Source of the DNA: Agrobacterium pusense
GTDB lineage: Bacteria; Pseudomonadota; Alphaproteobacteria; Rhizobiales; Rhizobiaceae
Reading direction: 5' to 3'
DNA: 64,000 nt
Assembly: GCF_900102105.1 (NCBI RefSeq)
Contig: NZ_FNBB01000014.1
Location: 1 to 64,000, forward strand
Within the stretch, counting starts at the first letter, position 1, and each line of letters begins with the position of its first letter. The translations under genes were made by a program, and so were the position numbers. Positions 1-8,556 of the stretch are shown here, piece after piece. The notes below the pieces were generated by a model that made no database searches, was not told the DNA's origin, and saw only the letters and a program-made list of their open reading frames with translations.

Positions 1-199
1 TCTCGGATTTGCGCCCAAAGGCTGCCTGCTTGAATGCTGCAACCAGCTTCTCAAGCCGTTCGATCCGCTCGTCCTTGCGGGCGATATGTTCGTCCCTGCT
101 GGCTATCGCGACGTCCTTGGCCGCCTCGCGTGCCTGCGCCGCGATCAGCATCGCCTTCAGGGCGGCAACATCATCGGGAAGGTCGGCGGCATCAAGCAT
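1..199 (-). mobile_element. tnpC: IS66-family transposase TnpC, N-terminal part, cut by window edge
   Basis: The minus strand reads an open frame from an ATG at 197-199 off the left edge (66 codons). It begins MLDAADLPDDVAALKAML, runs through a charged coiled-coil stretch (REAAKDVAIASRDEHIARKD) and reaches LVAAFKQAAFGRKSE. The LPDDVxALKxML opening, the coiled coil and the (L/F)KQxxFGRRSE end are typical of the N-terminus of IS66 TnpC. The catalytic domain would lie outside the window, so activity cannot be judged. A probable TnpB tail lies about 70 bp upstream, as expected for the tnpA-tnpB-tnpC order of IS66. The family is fairly sure; whether the element is complete is unknown. Confidence 0.75.
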
Positions 200-267
200 G
201 GCCGGAAACTGTCAAATCCGACCCGATTTGACTTCGGAATTCGCGGTACTGAGTCATCGTGCCGCAG

Positions 268-384
268 CTATTCGATCGCTTCCGGCGTTCTCGTCTGGAC
301 GGCATGAACCCGCCGCCAATCGAGGCCTGCGAACAACGCAATGTCGGTGAACCTCACGTCCAGGCTTCCCGGTTGTGAGAAACT
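268..384 (-). pseudogene. Probable IS66 TnpB C-terminal remnant
   Basis: On the minus strand a short frame ends with TAG at 268-270 and reads PGSLDVRFTDIALFAGLDW followed by RRVHAVQTRTPEAIE. This resembles the TnpB tail (xLLxGLDWRRV) found just before tnpC in IS66 elements. Going upstream the frame is closed by a stop at 385-387, so only about 38 codons remain and the body of TnpB is missing. Position and spacing relative to the tnpC start support the reading; the match is short, so confidence is moderate. No further IS66 sequence was recognised to the right, so the element appears truncated here. Confidence 0.4.
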
Positions 385-581
385 CTAATGTAGTCTCCAT
401 GGAGAAACTCCCGTTCATCCATGGACAGGCGATCACAGATCAGACAGCGGAGGACAATGTGGGGAGTGGGACAGCGGTTACGGAATAACACAGAGAGGCT
501 ACGTTGCATTGTTCACTCGTAGAGGCGAAGTGTGACGCTGAGATAACGACTACGGGAATAGCAAACCGCTTACCTCAGACA

Positions 582-893
582 TCAACATCCGAACCCATGT
601 GGAAAAAAGCCTTTCCTCTCACTTACGCCACGTAGTCCATTGCGACCTTGTTTATCGGTGAGTAGCGACGGCACTTTCAATCCCACGCACCAAGTCTCAC
701 CAAACCATTTGATCATCTGCTGGACTTGTTTGGCGGGGGGCACTCCACCAGCATCTACCAATTCAATTGCAGCTTGGGACGTTGCTAACAGAATGCGCGC
801 TGCCTCCGGCACGTATCGGAGATCGACGCCGGTGTCGAGGCGTTCTCGTATGACCTGGTCGCGGAGCTTCTCCGGGTATGTCCACGCGGTCAC
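582..893 (-). CDS. Hypothetical protein, possibly a 5'-truncated gene
   Basis: This is a 103-residue frame starting at a GTG, with protein-like composition up to about residue 80 (WTYPEKLRDQVIRERLDTG, YVPEAARILLATSQAAIELV). No family is recognised. The frame stays open upstream to a stop near 1053 and the extra part also reads like protein (IEACERVEALHYAETAREAT), yet it contains no ATG or GTG start. The gene may therefore have lost its 5' end, which fits its position between an IS66 remnant and an intact ABC exporter. The last 20 residues (RKGFFPHGFGC) look less natural and may be read-through past an older end. Confidence 0.4.
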   Translation of the reverse strand: MTAWTYPEKLRDQVIRERLDTGVDLRYVPEAARILLATSQAAIELVDAGGVPPAKQVQQMIKWFGETWCVGLKVPSLLTDKQGRNGLRGVSERKGFFPHGFGC

Positions 894-1074
894 CAGAAAA
901 TCATGGACGCTGACCTTTTGTCCGCCGATATCGATCGTGGCCTCCCGGGCAGTCTCCGCATAATGCAGCGCCTCGACGCGTTCGCAGGCTTCGATTGCTG
1001 AATCAGTATGTCTCTGATCGAATTCTAATCGGCTTTCATCGTAACCTCTTTACAAATGACGAAGCTCTCCGCTC

Positions 1075-2958
1075 TCAGCTTCGGTCCACCACCGCCTCCG
1101 ACGTCACCCCCTCATCTTCGGGAATGAAGCCACCAATCTGGCGTTTCCAGAGCCGCGCAAACAATCCATCCTGCTCGACCAGTTCCTCGGGCCTTCCCTC
1201 TTCGACAATCCGGCCGTGATCCAGCACTATGATGCGATCCATCCGGGCAATGGTCGACAGGCGATGGGCGATGGCAACGACCGTTTTGCCCTCCATCACA
1301 AGATTGAGCTTGTCCTGAATGGCGGCCTCGGACTCGCTATCAAGGGCGGAGGTGGCTTCATCGAGGATCAGGATCGGTGCGTCTTTCAACAACACGCGCG
1401 CAATGGCGACCCGCTGGCGCTGCCCGCCGGAAAGCTTGATGCCGCGGTCTCCAACGAAGGCCTGATACCCTTTTCGTTCTTCGCTGTCGGTAAGATCGCC
1501 AATGAAGCCCTCCGCCTTCGCCACTTTAGCCACCTTCTCCACCTCCTCCTGCGTTGCCTCTGGGCGCCCGTAGCGGATGTTGTCGCCTACCGACCGGTGC
1601 AGCAGGGCCACGTCCTGGGCAATCACCCCGATATTGCGGCGCAGGCTCATCTGCGTGACCTCGCGAATATCCTGCCCGTCGATGCGAATGGCGCCCTCCT
1701 GAATGTCATAGAAACGCAGGAGCAGATTGACCAGCGTCGTTTTTCCCGCACCTGATAGCCCCACAAGGCCGACTTTCTCCCCGGCGCGCACGGTCAGCGA
1801 CAGATCATCTATCACCGGTCTGCCTGACTTGTAAGCAAAGCGGATATGGTCGAACTCGATGTTCCCATGCGAAACGCTCAGTTCCGCCGCGTCGGATCTG
1901 TCCGTAATCGTCGGCGGCGTCGTCATGACAGGCATGGCATCCTTGATCGTACCGATCGCCTGGAATATCTGCTGGCCCATCTGCAGGAAGGTGAATGTGT
2001 GCCCGGACAACCGCTGCAATATATAAACCGCGCCGACGAATTCTCCGACCGTGATGAAGCCTTTCACCAGACCGGAAAGCCCCACCGACAGGATCGCCAG
2101 CCACAACGCCATGTTGAGCGCAACCACCGCCAGCTCGGATGCGCGATAGACACGCTGTTCCCGATGCTGCGTCTGCACGGCTTTCATCAGTATGCGGCGG
2201 ATTGCGCCTGCCTCGCTGTCCTCGGCGGCAAATTGCTTGATCATCTGCATGTTGCTGTAGAGATCGGTGATCGCCCCCGAGACAAGGCTCTTTTGTTTCG
2301 CCGAGCGCCGTGACCGCTCTGAGAAGACCGGGGCAAGTTTGACGGCGAGAACTACATTGAGCACGATCCAAATGAACACCGGCAGCGCCAGTTGCCAGGA
2401 CAAGGCGGCAAGGAGCGCAAGAGAGCCGATCATTTGCAACAGGAAACGCGGTCCGATCTGAAACGCGTTGATAATCTGCTGCTGAACGGCTGACGAGACC
2501 TGCGAAAGACGCGAGGCGACCTGCCCCGCATAAAGCTCATGGAAAAATGCCAGATCCTGCTGCTCCACGGCCTTGTGGCCCTGCCACTGGATGGCCGCCG
2601 GCATCGCAATGCCAAGCGTGTGGGAATTGAGCGTATTGAGAAGGAACGACGCTATGGGCATAGCGGGGAAAATCAACAACCCAAGCACGGTCAGCAGCGG
2701 CCATTCATTGCGCAGGAAAGCCGTTGCTCCCTGCGCCGTCACCCCATCGACGATAACGGACAGACCCCAGATGATCGAAAGATTGATGGCTTCCACCGCC
2801 ATGGACGACAGGGCAAGAGCAATCAGGACGCCACGAAACATAGCAATGAAATGCAACAGCACCGCGACGGGGCCTTTCGACGGCAGTGGCCGAAAGGGAA
2901 TGTCGAGCGGCCGTATCAGCGTCTCGAAGGGGCGGAAAATCGTATCTGAAATCGACAT
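1075..2958 (-). CDS. ABC exporter, fused membrane and ATPase domains (ABCB/MsbA-like half-transporter)
   Basis: The 627-residue protein has an N-terminal exporter-type transmembrane domain (about residues 40-330, several hydrophobic segments such as VLIALALSSMAVEAINLSII and FLLQMIGSLALLAALSW) followed by an ATPase domain. The ATPase shows Walker A GLSGAGKTT near 398, the signature [13 protein letters not shown], Walker B ILILDEATSALD and the switch histidine in IAHRLST. As a half-transporter it should act as a homodimer in the inner membrane. The substrate cannot be read from sequence: multidrug, lipid or peptide export are all possible. The start is preceded by GAGAGG. It is single, with no partner gene in either direction. 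Confidence 0.88.
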   Translation of the reverse strand: MSISDTIFRPFETLIRPLDIPFRPLPSKGPVAVLLHFIAMFRGVLIALALSSMAVEAINLSIIWGLSVIVDGVTAQGATAFLRNEWPLLTVLGLLIFPAMPIASFLLNTLNSHTLGIAMPAAIQWQGHKAVEQQDLAFFHELYAGQVASRLSQVSSAVQQQIINAFQIGPRFLLQMIGSLALLAALSWQLALPVFIWIVLNVVLAVKLAPVFSERSRRSAKQKSLVSGAITDLYSNMQMIKQFAAEDSEAGAIRRILMKAVQTQHREQRVYRASELAVVALNMALWLAILSVGLSGLVKGFITVGEFVGAVYILQRLSGHTFTFLQMGQQIFQAIGTIKDAMPVMTTPPTITDRSDAAELSVSHGNIEFDHIRFAYKSGRPVIDDLSLTVRAGEKVGLVGLSGAGKTTLVNLLLRFYDIQEGAIRIDGQDIREVTQMSLRRNIGVIAQDVALLHRSVGDNIRYGRPEATQEEVEKVAKVAKAEGFIGDLTDSEERKGYQAFVGDRGIKLSGGQRQRVAIARVLLKDAPILILDEATSALDSESEAAIQDKLNLVMEGKTVVAIAHRLSTIARMDRIIVLDHGRIVEEGRPEELVEQDGLFARLWKRQIGGFIPEDEGVTSEAVVDRS

Positions 2959-3366
2959 GGGCCTCTCGGATCGCGGTTTGGCATCGACGGGGAGGAATCA
3001 GCTACGCGTCCGGCATGGAACCATGCATGGCGTTCAATCTCAATTAGCGGCTTAGTTTTTTGGGATTGGAGCTCGTGGTTTGGGCTCGGTGGAGCAACTG
3101 CCGGCCCAGTGTAAAAACTTAGTACAGCCGCGTTTCGTGACAGCTCGCGGACCAGATGTCACGCTGGCAAATGCATCCGCTGCCCGACAGTCCGTTGAAC
3201 CCCTTTTGTAAAATAAGCAAACAAAGGTGCGCGTTTTCGCTGCTCGTTAAAGGCGGGACCTGCAAGACGATCTAGCAAGCTCATAGCGGCTTTGAAGAGT
3301 AGTTGCCGCTCTGGACAGGAGGCCGGTATCGAGACAGCCGCGCATGGAGCTGTCGGCCCGGCACAT
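2959..3366. other. 408-bp intergenic region without a recognised gene
   Basis: This stretch lies between the ABC exporter start and the 3' end of the AHSA1 gene. It must hold the exporter promoter (right of 2958). The short frames that cross it look like extensions of antisense shadows. No strong hairpin, tRNA or repeat was noticed. Confidence 0.5.
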
Positions 3367-4284
3367 CTATAGTGTCTTGGCGAAGCGTTCCAATTTACCC
3401 AGCGTTTGCTGCCCCAGCTCCACAGCGCCGAAACCCTTCGCTTGCTGGAACTCGGCTTCCGTGCTGAACACCATGCCCAGCACAACTTTCGTCGCGCCAT
3501 CCTGATCTTCGAAGGAGGCCCAGGCGTCGGCATGTTTCGGCCCGTTTTCGCCCCATAGCAGCGTATAGGCGAGCCTCTCTTCGGGGCGGACCTCGACATA
3601 ACGATGATGGTTCGGGAAAACTGTGCCGTCAGGGCCGATCATGTCAAAGACCCATTCGCCGCCGGTCCGCAGGTCAATCCTCTTCGTGCGGCAGGAAAAT
3701 CCTTCCGGGCCCCACCATTGCGGCAGCGTCTTTTCATTCATCCAGGCTTTCCAGACAATGTTTCGCGGCACTTTTATCGTTCGCTCCAGCACCATGGTTC
3801 GCCCGCCCACGCTGGCCAGATTGTTGAGACCGGCGCTGAAACCTTGTTGATAGCCATCGCGCATATCCTCGGCCAATGAGGAAAGCTGCACCGTTACGGT
3901 CAAGCGGCTACGCTCTTCCGCCGCCTGAAAATCGGCAGTCACCAGCGCTGCCGACTGGGTTACGCCGTCGGATGAGACCACCTCGTAATTCACGCTGCGG
4001 CGGGTTGGCTGAAGCTCCAGCCAGCCGCATTCACAGCGAATATCCGGTTGGCCGGCGACCTTGCAGAGCGACACTTCGCGACCGCCCAGCCTGCTGTCCG
4101 CCTCCAGGAATTCCACTGTCACCGAGGGTGAGGGAGAGGCCCACACCGCCCGGGCGGCGGGTGAGAGCCAGACCTGCCAGAGAGCCGATAGCGGAACGGC
4201 AATTTCCCGTTCGAAGCTGAGCGTTGCAAAACGGTCTTGTGGCGGTTCAGCGTGTGCGCTTTGTTGACCCGGTTTCGTTGTCAT
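3367..4284 (-). CDS. SRPBCC / AHSA1-type protein with two START-like domains
   Basis: The 305-residue protein carries two successive SRPBCC-like domains. The first is about residues 20-135 (FEREIAVPLSALWQVWLSP, then VEFLEADSRLGGREVSL); the second is about 160-305 (LERTIKVPRNIVWKAWMNE, WWGPEGFSCRTKRIDLRTGG, WVFDMIGPDGT). The second is a textbook AHSA1 domain; the first is more diverged and lacks the WWGP motif. These domains bind small hydrophobic ligands or assist proteins; the actual role is unknown. The start overlaps the stop of the upstream ArsR gene by 4 bp (ATGA), a very common pairing for AHSA1 proteins, so expression should be translationally coupled and probably ArsR controlled. Confidence 0.85.
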   Translation of the reverse strand: MTTKPGQQSAHAEPPQDRFATLSFEREIAVPLSALWQVWLSPAARAVWASPSPSVTVEFLEADSRLGGREVSLCKVAGQPDIRCECGWLELQPTRRSVNYEVVSSDGVTQSAALVTADFQAAEERSRLTVTVQLSSLAEDMRDGYQQGFSAGLNNLASVGGRTMVLERTIKVPRNIVWKAWMNEKTLPQWWGPEGFSCRTKRIDLRTGGEWVFDMIGPDGTVFPNHHRYVEVRPEERLAYTLLWGENGPKHADAWASFEDQDGATKVVLGMVFSTEAEFQQAKGFGAVELGQQTLGKLERFAKTL

Positions 4285-4637
4285 TGTTCCTCCTCCTTCA
4301 TGGCGTGAACTGCAAATGCCTCCAGCCGGTCAAGCCGGCTCTCCCACACGGCCCGTTGCTCATCGAGCCAAGTTCTCACCGGCTCCAGCGCTTCAGGTAC
4401 TATTGCGCAGGTGCGCACGCGTCCATCCTTGGATGTGGCGATGAGCCCCGCCTCCTCAAGCACGGCGAGGTGGCGCATGACCGTGGGCAAGCGCAGACCC
4501 GTGGGAGCGGACAATGCGGTAACCTGCGCCGGCCCGCTGCCGAGGCGAGCGAGAATTGCCCGCCGTGTGGGATCGGCAAGGGCCTGGAAGATGAGTGAAA
4601 GCTCTGGATGATGCTTAGCCATATCGCTAACTATCAT
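4281..4637 (-). CDS. ArsR-family winged-helix transcriptional regulator
   Basis: The 118-residue protein has an ArsR winged helix: LIFQALADPTRRAILARLG (helices 1-2), LRLPTVMRHLAVLEEAGLI (recognition helix) and KDGRVRTCAIVP (wing). No cysteine pair of a metal site is present, so metal sensing is unlikely. It is first in a two-gene unit with the AHSA1 protein. The start may instead be the internal ATG at 4622 (MAKHHPELS), which matches the usual family length better. A TTAGCTAA palindrome at 4674-4681 upstream, with a related TTAGC at the start codon region, could be an autoregulatory site; this is a weak guess. Confidence 0.85.
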   Translation of the reverse strand: MIVSDMAKHHPELSLIFQALADPTRRAILARLGSGPAQVTALSAPTGLRLPTVMRHLAVLEEAGLIATSKDGRVRTCAIVPEALEPVRTWLDEQRAVWESRLDRLEAFAVHAMKEEEQ

Positions 4638-4808
4638 GTTCCATCATCGCGACACAAGTAAAAACCTAGCCGATTAGCTAAGTTTATCATCCGGCAAATC
4701 CGGATCGGGAACTGAAACAAGCCATCGAGAGTTGCAAAAAAGCAATTGACTCCCGCCGCCCGGTGGGTGAGCTTCGGCGGGAAAAAGACGGGGAAAAATC
4801 AAATCATC

Positions 4809-5027
4809 ATGTCGCCAGAACGCTTTAACCAATGCCTGCGGGTCATTCGCTGGACGCCGATCAACATCGCCTCCGCGCTGCAATGCGAACTCTCCTGGAT
4901 CGAGGCGCTTGAGGCGGGCAATGAAGAGGTTCCCGAAGGGCTGGCCACATGGCTTGAAACGCTTGCGCAGGCCCATGAGGCTCTGCCGCCGCCCTCCACC
5001 TACAGAGGCAAACGGTCAACCTTCTGA
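4809..5027 (+). CDS. Small HTH-like hypothetical protein
   Basis: This is a 72-residue protein beginning MSPERFNQCLRVIRWTPINI. I chose the ATG at 4809 rather than 4746 because the added 21 residues look non-coding. The segment LRVIRWTPINIASALQCELS followed by WIEALEAG resembles a small helix-turn-helix (Cro/Xre-like) of the kind seen in short Rhizobiaceae proteins; the tail is proline and charge rich (PPPSTYRGKRSTF). No function is known. It precedes an unrelated secreted protein by 46 bp on the same strand. Confidence 0.6.
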   Translation: MSPERFNQCLRVIRWTPINIASALQCELSWIEALEAGNEEVPEGLATWLETLAQAHEALPPPSTYRGKRSTF

Positions 5028-5073
5028 CACGGCCGATTGTCGTCAGCCTTCACCAACGATTGGATTGTTCGAA

Positions 5074-5478
5074 ATGAAATACCTCATCGCGGCTCTTGGC
5101 CTGATCACCTTCTCGAGCCCCGTTTTCGCGGCTTCCTGCGAGAAGAACTTCACCGTCTCCGGCGTGCCGATGGTGACGGCTGTTTCCTACAAGTCCTGGC
5201 AGGAGCTGCCGAAGGCAAAAGCGCCGGCCGTGCTTCAAAAGCTCGCCCAGGCCGTGGCGGCGGAAGGTTTTTCGGGCATCCAGATCAACAAGTCGCTGTC
5301 GTCCATCGACGCGCACCAGGAGACCAGCGGCAGCGGCAGAATTCAGACGCTGCGGGTGGTGGCCCGGCAAAAGGGTGCGGCTGTGCGGATCGACGCCGTC
5401 TTCAACATTCAGGCAGGGCAGATCGCGGACAAGAACGTGATCCGCGAGGGTATCTGCAATATCATCAATGGCGCGTGA
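5074..5478 (+). CDS. Secreted (periplasmic) hypothetical protein
   Basis: The 134-residue protein starts with a clear Sec signal peptide (MKYLIAALGLITFSSPVFA, cleavage after the first A-S-C region, about residue 19). The mature part contains two cysteines (ASCEKNF near the N-terminus and EGICNIINGA at the C-terminus), which could form a disulfide. I chose the ATG at 5074 because signal peptide composition begins there. No family is recognised. It is likely exported to the periplasm. Confidence 0.7.
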   Translation: MKYLIAALGLITFSSPVFAASCEKNFTVSGVPMVTAVSYKSWQELPKAKAPAVLQKLAQAVAAEGFSGIQINKSLSSIDAHQETSGSGRIQTLRVVARQKGAAVRIDAVFNIQAGQIADKNVIREGICNIINGA

Positions 5479-5703
5479 CGCGGCGGATTCCAAGCCCTGC
5501 CCACCCAAACGCTGATTGCCGGTGAGGCCGCGTCTGCCCCTTCGCCCGACGCTTGCGCTGGCGCCGCACCTGTGGTGGCCGGCATGGCGTTGACGGTCTG
5601 GATGTAGCGCGGCCTTCACGGGCGTCGATCACCTCTTGCTAAGCAACTTTTGCGTGCTTAAAAGGCGCGCAATATGATCAGTATGTGAGAGAGGACCAAC
5701 GTC

Positions 5704-7707
5704 GTGGAACAGGAAAACAGCCATACCGGCAAGGGTCGGCGCAGGGCGCTATGGGCGGCGGTGGCAATTATCGCCGTTGCGGCCGCAGGTGTCATCGGCG
5801 GCAAGACCTTCTACGAGGCGAAGGTGAAGGAACTGGTTGCGCGCACCGGCGCGACTGCCGGCTCCGTGGAAGTCGATTTCCTCGGGAAAATTCATGTTCG
5901 CGATCTGACGCTGCCGCTCGAAGATGGCAAGAATCTTCGTATTGCCGCCATTGACGGTCGTCCGAAGCTGCCCTTTCTGGACGGCGCGCTGGACATGAGC
6001 GACATCGATGTGGATGTACCCACCGGCAAGCTTTCAATGGCGCATGCCCGCATCGAGAATGCGGCGTTCGAGAAGTCCGCACAGGCGGAAGGAAACGGCG
6101 GCTCCCTGCCCCGCCGCATCGAGCGCTTCGCAGCGACGCGCATCTCCACGCCCGAGCTGACGTTGAGCCAGTCGGTCGCGACCACCGAGCAGAAGACGGT
6201 TTACAGCAACCTGGTCCTCTCCGAGATCGCCGGTGGCCGTATCGCCCGGTATTCGATCGACAAGGGCAGCTACGACATCAAGATGCGGCTTCCCGACAGT
6301 GACGGCGCGATTGAGGACAAGCATGTGGCGGTGTCGACCGGCGTGATCGCTGGTCAGGACATCGACGTCGCTTATCTCGCCCGGCTCTATACGGAAAAGG
6401 CCGGCCCTGACGACAAGGTGGCAAAACCTCTCTATGGGCCGCTTTCCGTCAAGACGGTTTCATTTTCCGATGGCGATGGCCGTTTCAGCTACGACGAGAT
6501 CCGCAGCGATGGCTTTACCGCCCGCATGCCATCCGAACCGCTGCTGGACACACTGAAGGCACTGACGGTCACCAAGGATCCCGACCAGCTTCCGCCGGAG
6601 GAACGCCAGGCGCTTTTTGCCAAGGTCGTGTCCATCCTCGACATGATCGGCAGGAGCAACATGCAGCTCATCGGCTTCAAGGCCGACGCACCGGATGAAA
6701 AAGAGGGAGCGGCCGGCAAAAGGGTCAAGGCCGCCATCGACCGCATCGACATGCAGATGGACAGCCGCAAGCTCGACTTTGGCCTGAACGGTCTGTCGAT
6801 CGGTGACGGCGACGGCAAGATCGAAGTGGCGGAAGCAAGCCTCAAGGGTTTCGACTGGAGTTCGACGATCGAGGGTATCTCCCAGATCATCGCGCTCGAT
6901 GAAACCGAGATCGAGACCTTTCAGTTCAATCGCCTGATACCGGAACTTGGCCGGGTGCGCGTCGGCGGCATCAACGTCGATATTGCCGCGCCGAAAGAGC
7001 CGGAGGAAGAACCCACCGGCACGCCGGAACGCATCAGGTTCACGCTCAAGAATTTCGAGATGGGGCTGACCAAGCCCTTCAACGGCATTCCGACCGATAT
7101 AGAGATCAGGCAGGATGACCTCACACTTCCGATCCCCGCAGACGCGACGGAGGACGTTTTCGTGGAAGCCCGCAAGCTGGGTCTCGAGACGCTGGCTTTC
7201 TCCTATGGCCTTTCCGCAGGCTGGGACGAGCCGAACAGCAATCTGGTGATCCGCGACATCTCGCTCAGCAGCAGGGATTTCGGCAGCGTCAATCTTGCCG
7301 GACTGGTCAGCGGCTTTACGGAGGAGTTCTTCTCCTTCGACGTCAATCGCGCGCAGGCGGCGCTTTTCGGGCTTGCCGGCCGTGAGGTGAAGCTCACCGT
7401 CAAGGACGAAGGCTTGATGGCCAAGGCGATCAAGCTCTATGCCCTGCAGAACGACATGACCGAGGATCAGGTGCGCGGCACGCTGACGCTGGTGGCGAGT
7501 GTGATGCTGCAGCAGGTGGCGGCGGAGCAGCCGAAGCTGCAAGGCGCGGTGGAGGCGCTGGTGCGCTTCATCAGCACGCCCGGAACCCTGACTGTCACAG
7601 TCAAATCCACGGGCGTCAATGGCCTCGGGGTCTTCGACCTGGTTGCGGCTTCCGACAATCCGATGGGTCTTCTCGACAAGGTCGATATTCAGGCGACAGC
7701 CGAGTAA
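5704..7707 (+). CDS. Large periplasmic membrane-anchored protein, AsmA/TamB-like composition
   Basis: The 667-residue protein starts at a GTG preceded by GAGAGGA. An N-terminal signal anchor (residues about 14-33, ALWAAVAIIAVAAAGVIGG) is followed by a long beta-rich region with LxLxDGxxLxI patterns (VRDLTLPLEDGKNLRIAAID, MSDIDVDVPTGKLSM) reminiscent of AsmA-type or lipid-transfer beta-groove proteins. A C-terminal helical section (MTEDQVRGTLTLVASVMLQQ) follows. It is probably inner-membrane anchored with a periplasmic body. AsmA relatives move phospholipids or influence outer-membrane assembly, but this member is not close enough for me to name. It stands alone and ends at a strong hairpin (7722-7751). 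Confidence 0.7.
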   Translation: MEQENSHTGKGRRRALWAAVAIIAVAAAGVIGGKTFYEAKVKELVARTGATAGSVEVDFLGKIHVRDLTLPLEDGKNLRIAAIDGRPKLPFLDGALDMSDIDVDVPTGKLSMAHARIENAAFEKSAQAEGNGGSLPRRIERFAATRISTPELTLSQSVATTEQKTVYSNLVLSEIAGGRIARYSIDKGSYDIKMRLPDSDGAIEDKHVAVSTGVIAGQDIDVAYLARLYTEKAGPDDKVAKPLYGPLSVKTVSFSDGDGRFSYDEIRSDGFTARMPSEPLLDTLKALTVTKDPDQLPPEERQALFAKVVSILDMIGRSNMQLIGFKADAPDEKEGAAGKRVKAAIDRIDMQMDSRKLDFGLNGLSIGDGDGKIEVAEASLKGFDWSSTIEGISQIIALDETEIETFQFNRLIPELGRVRVGGINVDIAAPKEPEEEPTGTPERIRFTLKNFEMGLTKPFNGIPTDIEIRQDDLTLPIPADATEDVFVEARKLGLETLAFSYGLSAGWDEPNSNLVIRDISLSSRDFGSVNLAGLVSGFTEEFFSFDVNRAQAALFGLAGREVKLTVKDEGLMAKAIKLYALQNDMTEDQVRGTLTLVASVMLQQVAAEQPKLQGAVEALVRFISTPGTLTVTVKSTGVNGLGVFDLVAASDNPMGLLDKVDIQATAE

Positions 7708-7721
7708 GCCAGCCAGAACAC

Positions 7722-7751
7722 GTCCCAAGCCCGGTTCGCCGGGCTTGGGAC
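7722..7751 (+). terminator. Perfect 13-bp hairpin with TTCG loop
   Basis: The arms GTCCCAAGCCCGG (7722-7734) and CCGGGCTTGGGAC (7739-7751) pair perfectly around a TTCG tetraloop, 15 nt after the AsmA-like stop. There is no T-run directly after it, so it may stop transcription with Rho or protect the 3' end rather than act as a classic intrinsic terminator. Confidence 0.6.
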
Positions 7752-7887
7752 CGCCGCAACCGCGTTTTCGTCAAGACATTGCGGAACTGCCCGCTCCCCG
7801 GAGTTATTATGACCTGGGCGGCTGAAATGCGCCGCCAGATTTCGGTCCGCATTTTTCGCGGTAGAAACGGTCATGAGGAGCATCGCC

Positions 7888-8376
7888 ATGAAAACCGAGC
7901 AACTGACCTTCGGCCCCAGCGGACAGGTCCCCAATAACCAGACCTTTCCCGTGATCATTTACCGCAATGTCGGCGCGGACTTTCATTCCGCGGATTTCGA
8001 AGCGACATTTTCCCGCAACGGATGGAGCGGCATCTGGCGCAACGGCGTTTTCGACTACCACCATTACCACAGCGGGGCACACGAGGTTCTGGGTGTCGGA
8101 CGTGGCGAAGCGACCTTGCAGATCGGCGGGCCTGAGGGGCAAGTTCTCGATGTTGCCCGCGGTGACTGCCTGATCCTGCCCGCCGGGACAGGCCACATGA
8201 AACTGGACTCCTCCCCGGATTTTCAAGTGGTGGGTGCTTATCCGCCCGGGCAGGAAGCCGATATTCAAACATCCTCCGCCAGCGCTGACATGGTTGAGCG
8301 GATCAGATCCCTGCCGAAGCCGGAGACCGATCCTGTGCACGGAGCTTCGGGCGGCCTGACAGATATATGGCGCTGA
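7888..8376 (+). CDS. Cupin-domain protein
   Basis: The 162-residue protein is a single-domain cupin. The metal-binding first motif is seen in DYHHYHSGAHEVLGVGRGEA and the second in ILPAGTGHMKL, giving His/His/Glu/His ligands. I prefer the ATG at 7888 (MKTEQLTFG) because GAGGAG sits 7-8 nt upstream. It resembles the YjlB-like cupins of unknown function found widely in proteobacteria. The substrate is unknown. It lies just upstream of the curli locus on the same strand, but a hairpin and an apparent new promoter separate the two. Confidence 0.8.
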   Translation: MKTEQLTFGPSGQVPNNQTFPVIIYRNVGADFHSADFEATFSRNGWSGIWRNGVFDYHHYHSGAHEVLGVGRGEATLQIGGPEGQVLDVARGDCLILPAGTGHMKLDSSPDFQVVGAYPPGQEADIQTSSASADMVERIRSLPKPETDPVHGASGGLTDIWR

Positions 8377-8444
8377 AGAGGCGTTTACGGTCCCGTCAGG
8401 ATACCGCGGGAACGTGGAGGCTGGCTTAAGCGATGCCGGCGCCT

Positions 8445-8460
8445 ATTGGCTTCGGCCAAT
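8445..8460 (+). terminator. UUCG-capped hairpin between cupin and curlin genes
   Basis: ATTGGC (8445-8450) and GCCAAT (8455-8460) pair around TTCG with the favourable C-G closing pair, 68 nt after the cupin stop and before the curlin control element. There is no T-run, so it is only a candidate terminator or RNA-stabilising stem. Confidence 0.35.
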
Positions 8461-8466
8461 GAACCA

Positions 8467-8497
8467 CGACTGAATGACGCCTTCAGCCTCCGTTCCG
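8467..8497 (+). promoter_or_regulatory. Curlin-gene upstream element, copy 1
   Basis: CGACTGAATGACG (8467-8479), 12 nt, then GTTCCG (8492-8497). The same arrangement with one base difference in the long part and an identical 12-nt spacing occurs at 9527-9557 before the second curlin gene. The distance to the curlin ATG is 59 nt here. GTTCC also forms an inverted repeat GTTCC-GGT-GGAAC (8492-8504). It may be a promoter or activator site for curli expression. Confidence 0.55.
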
Positions 8498-8556
8498 GTG
8501 GAACGTTCTAAAACGGGGACGTTCAACCGCGGTCCATCCGCCTGAGGAGACACGTC

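Noticed and set aside
6460..7728. 422-residue minus-strand open frame
   Set aside because: Antisense to the AsmA-like protein; the sense frame has a signal anchor, ribosome site and coherent composition.
8500..8523. EcfG-type general stress promoter (GGAAC...CGTT) before the curlin gene
   Set aside because: GGAAC at 8500 and CGTT at 8520 are separated by only 15 nt instead of the usual 18-19.
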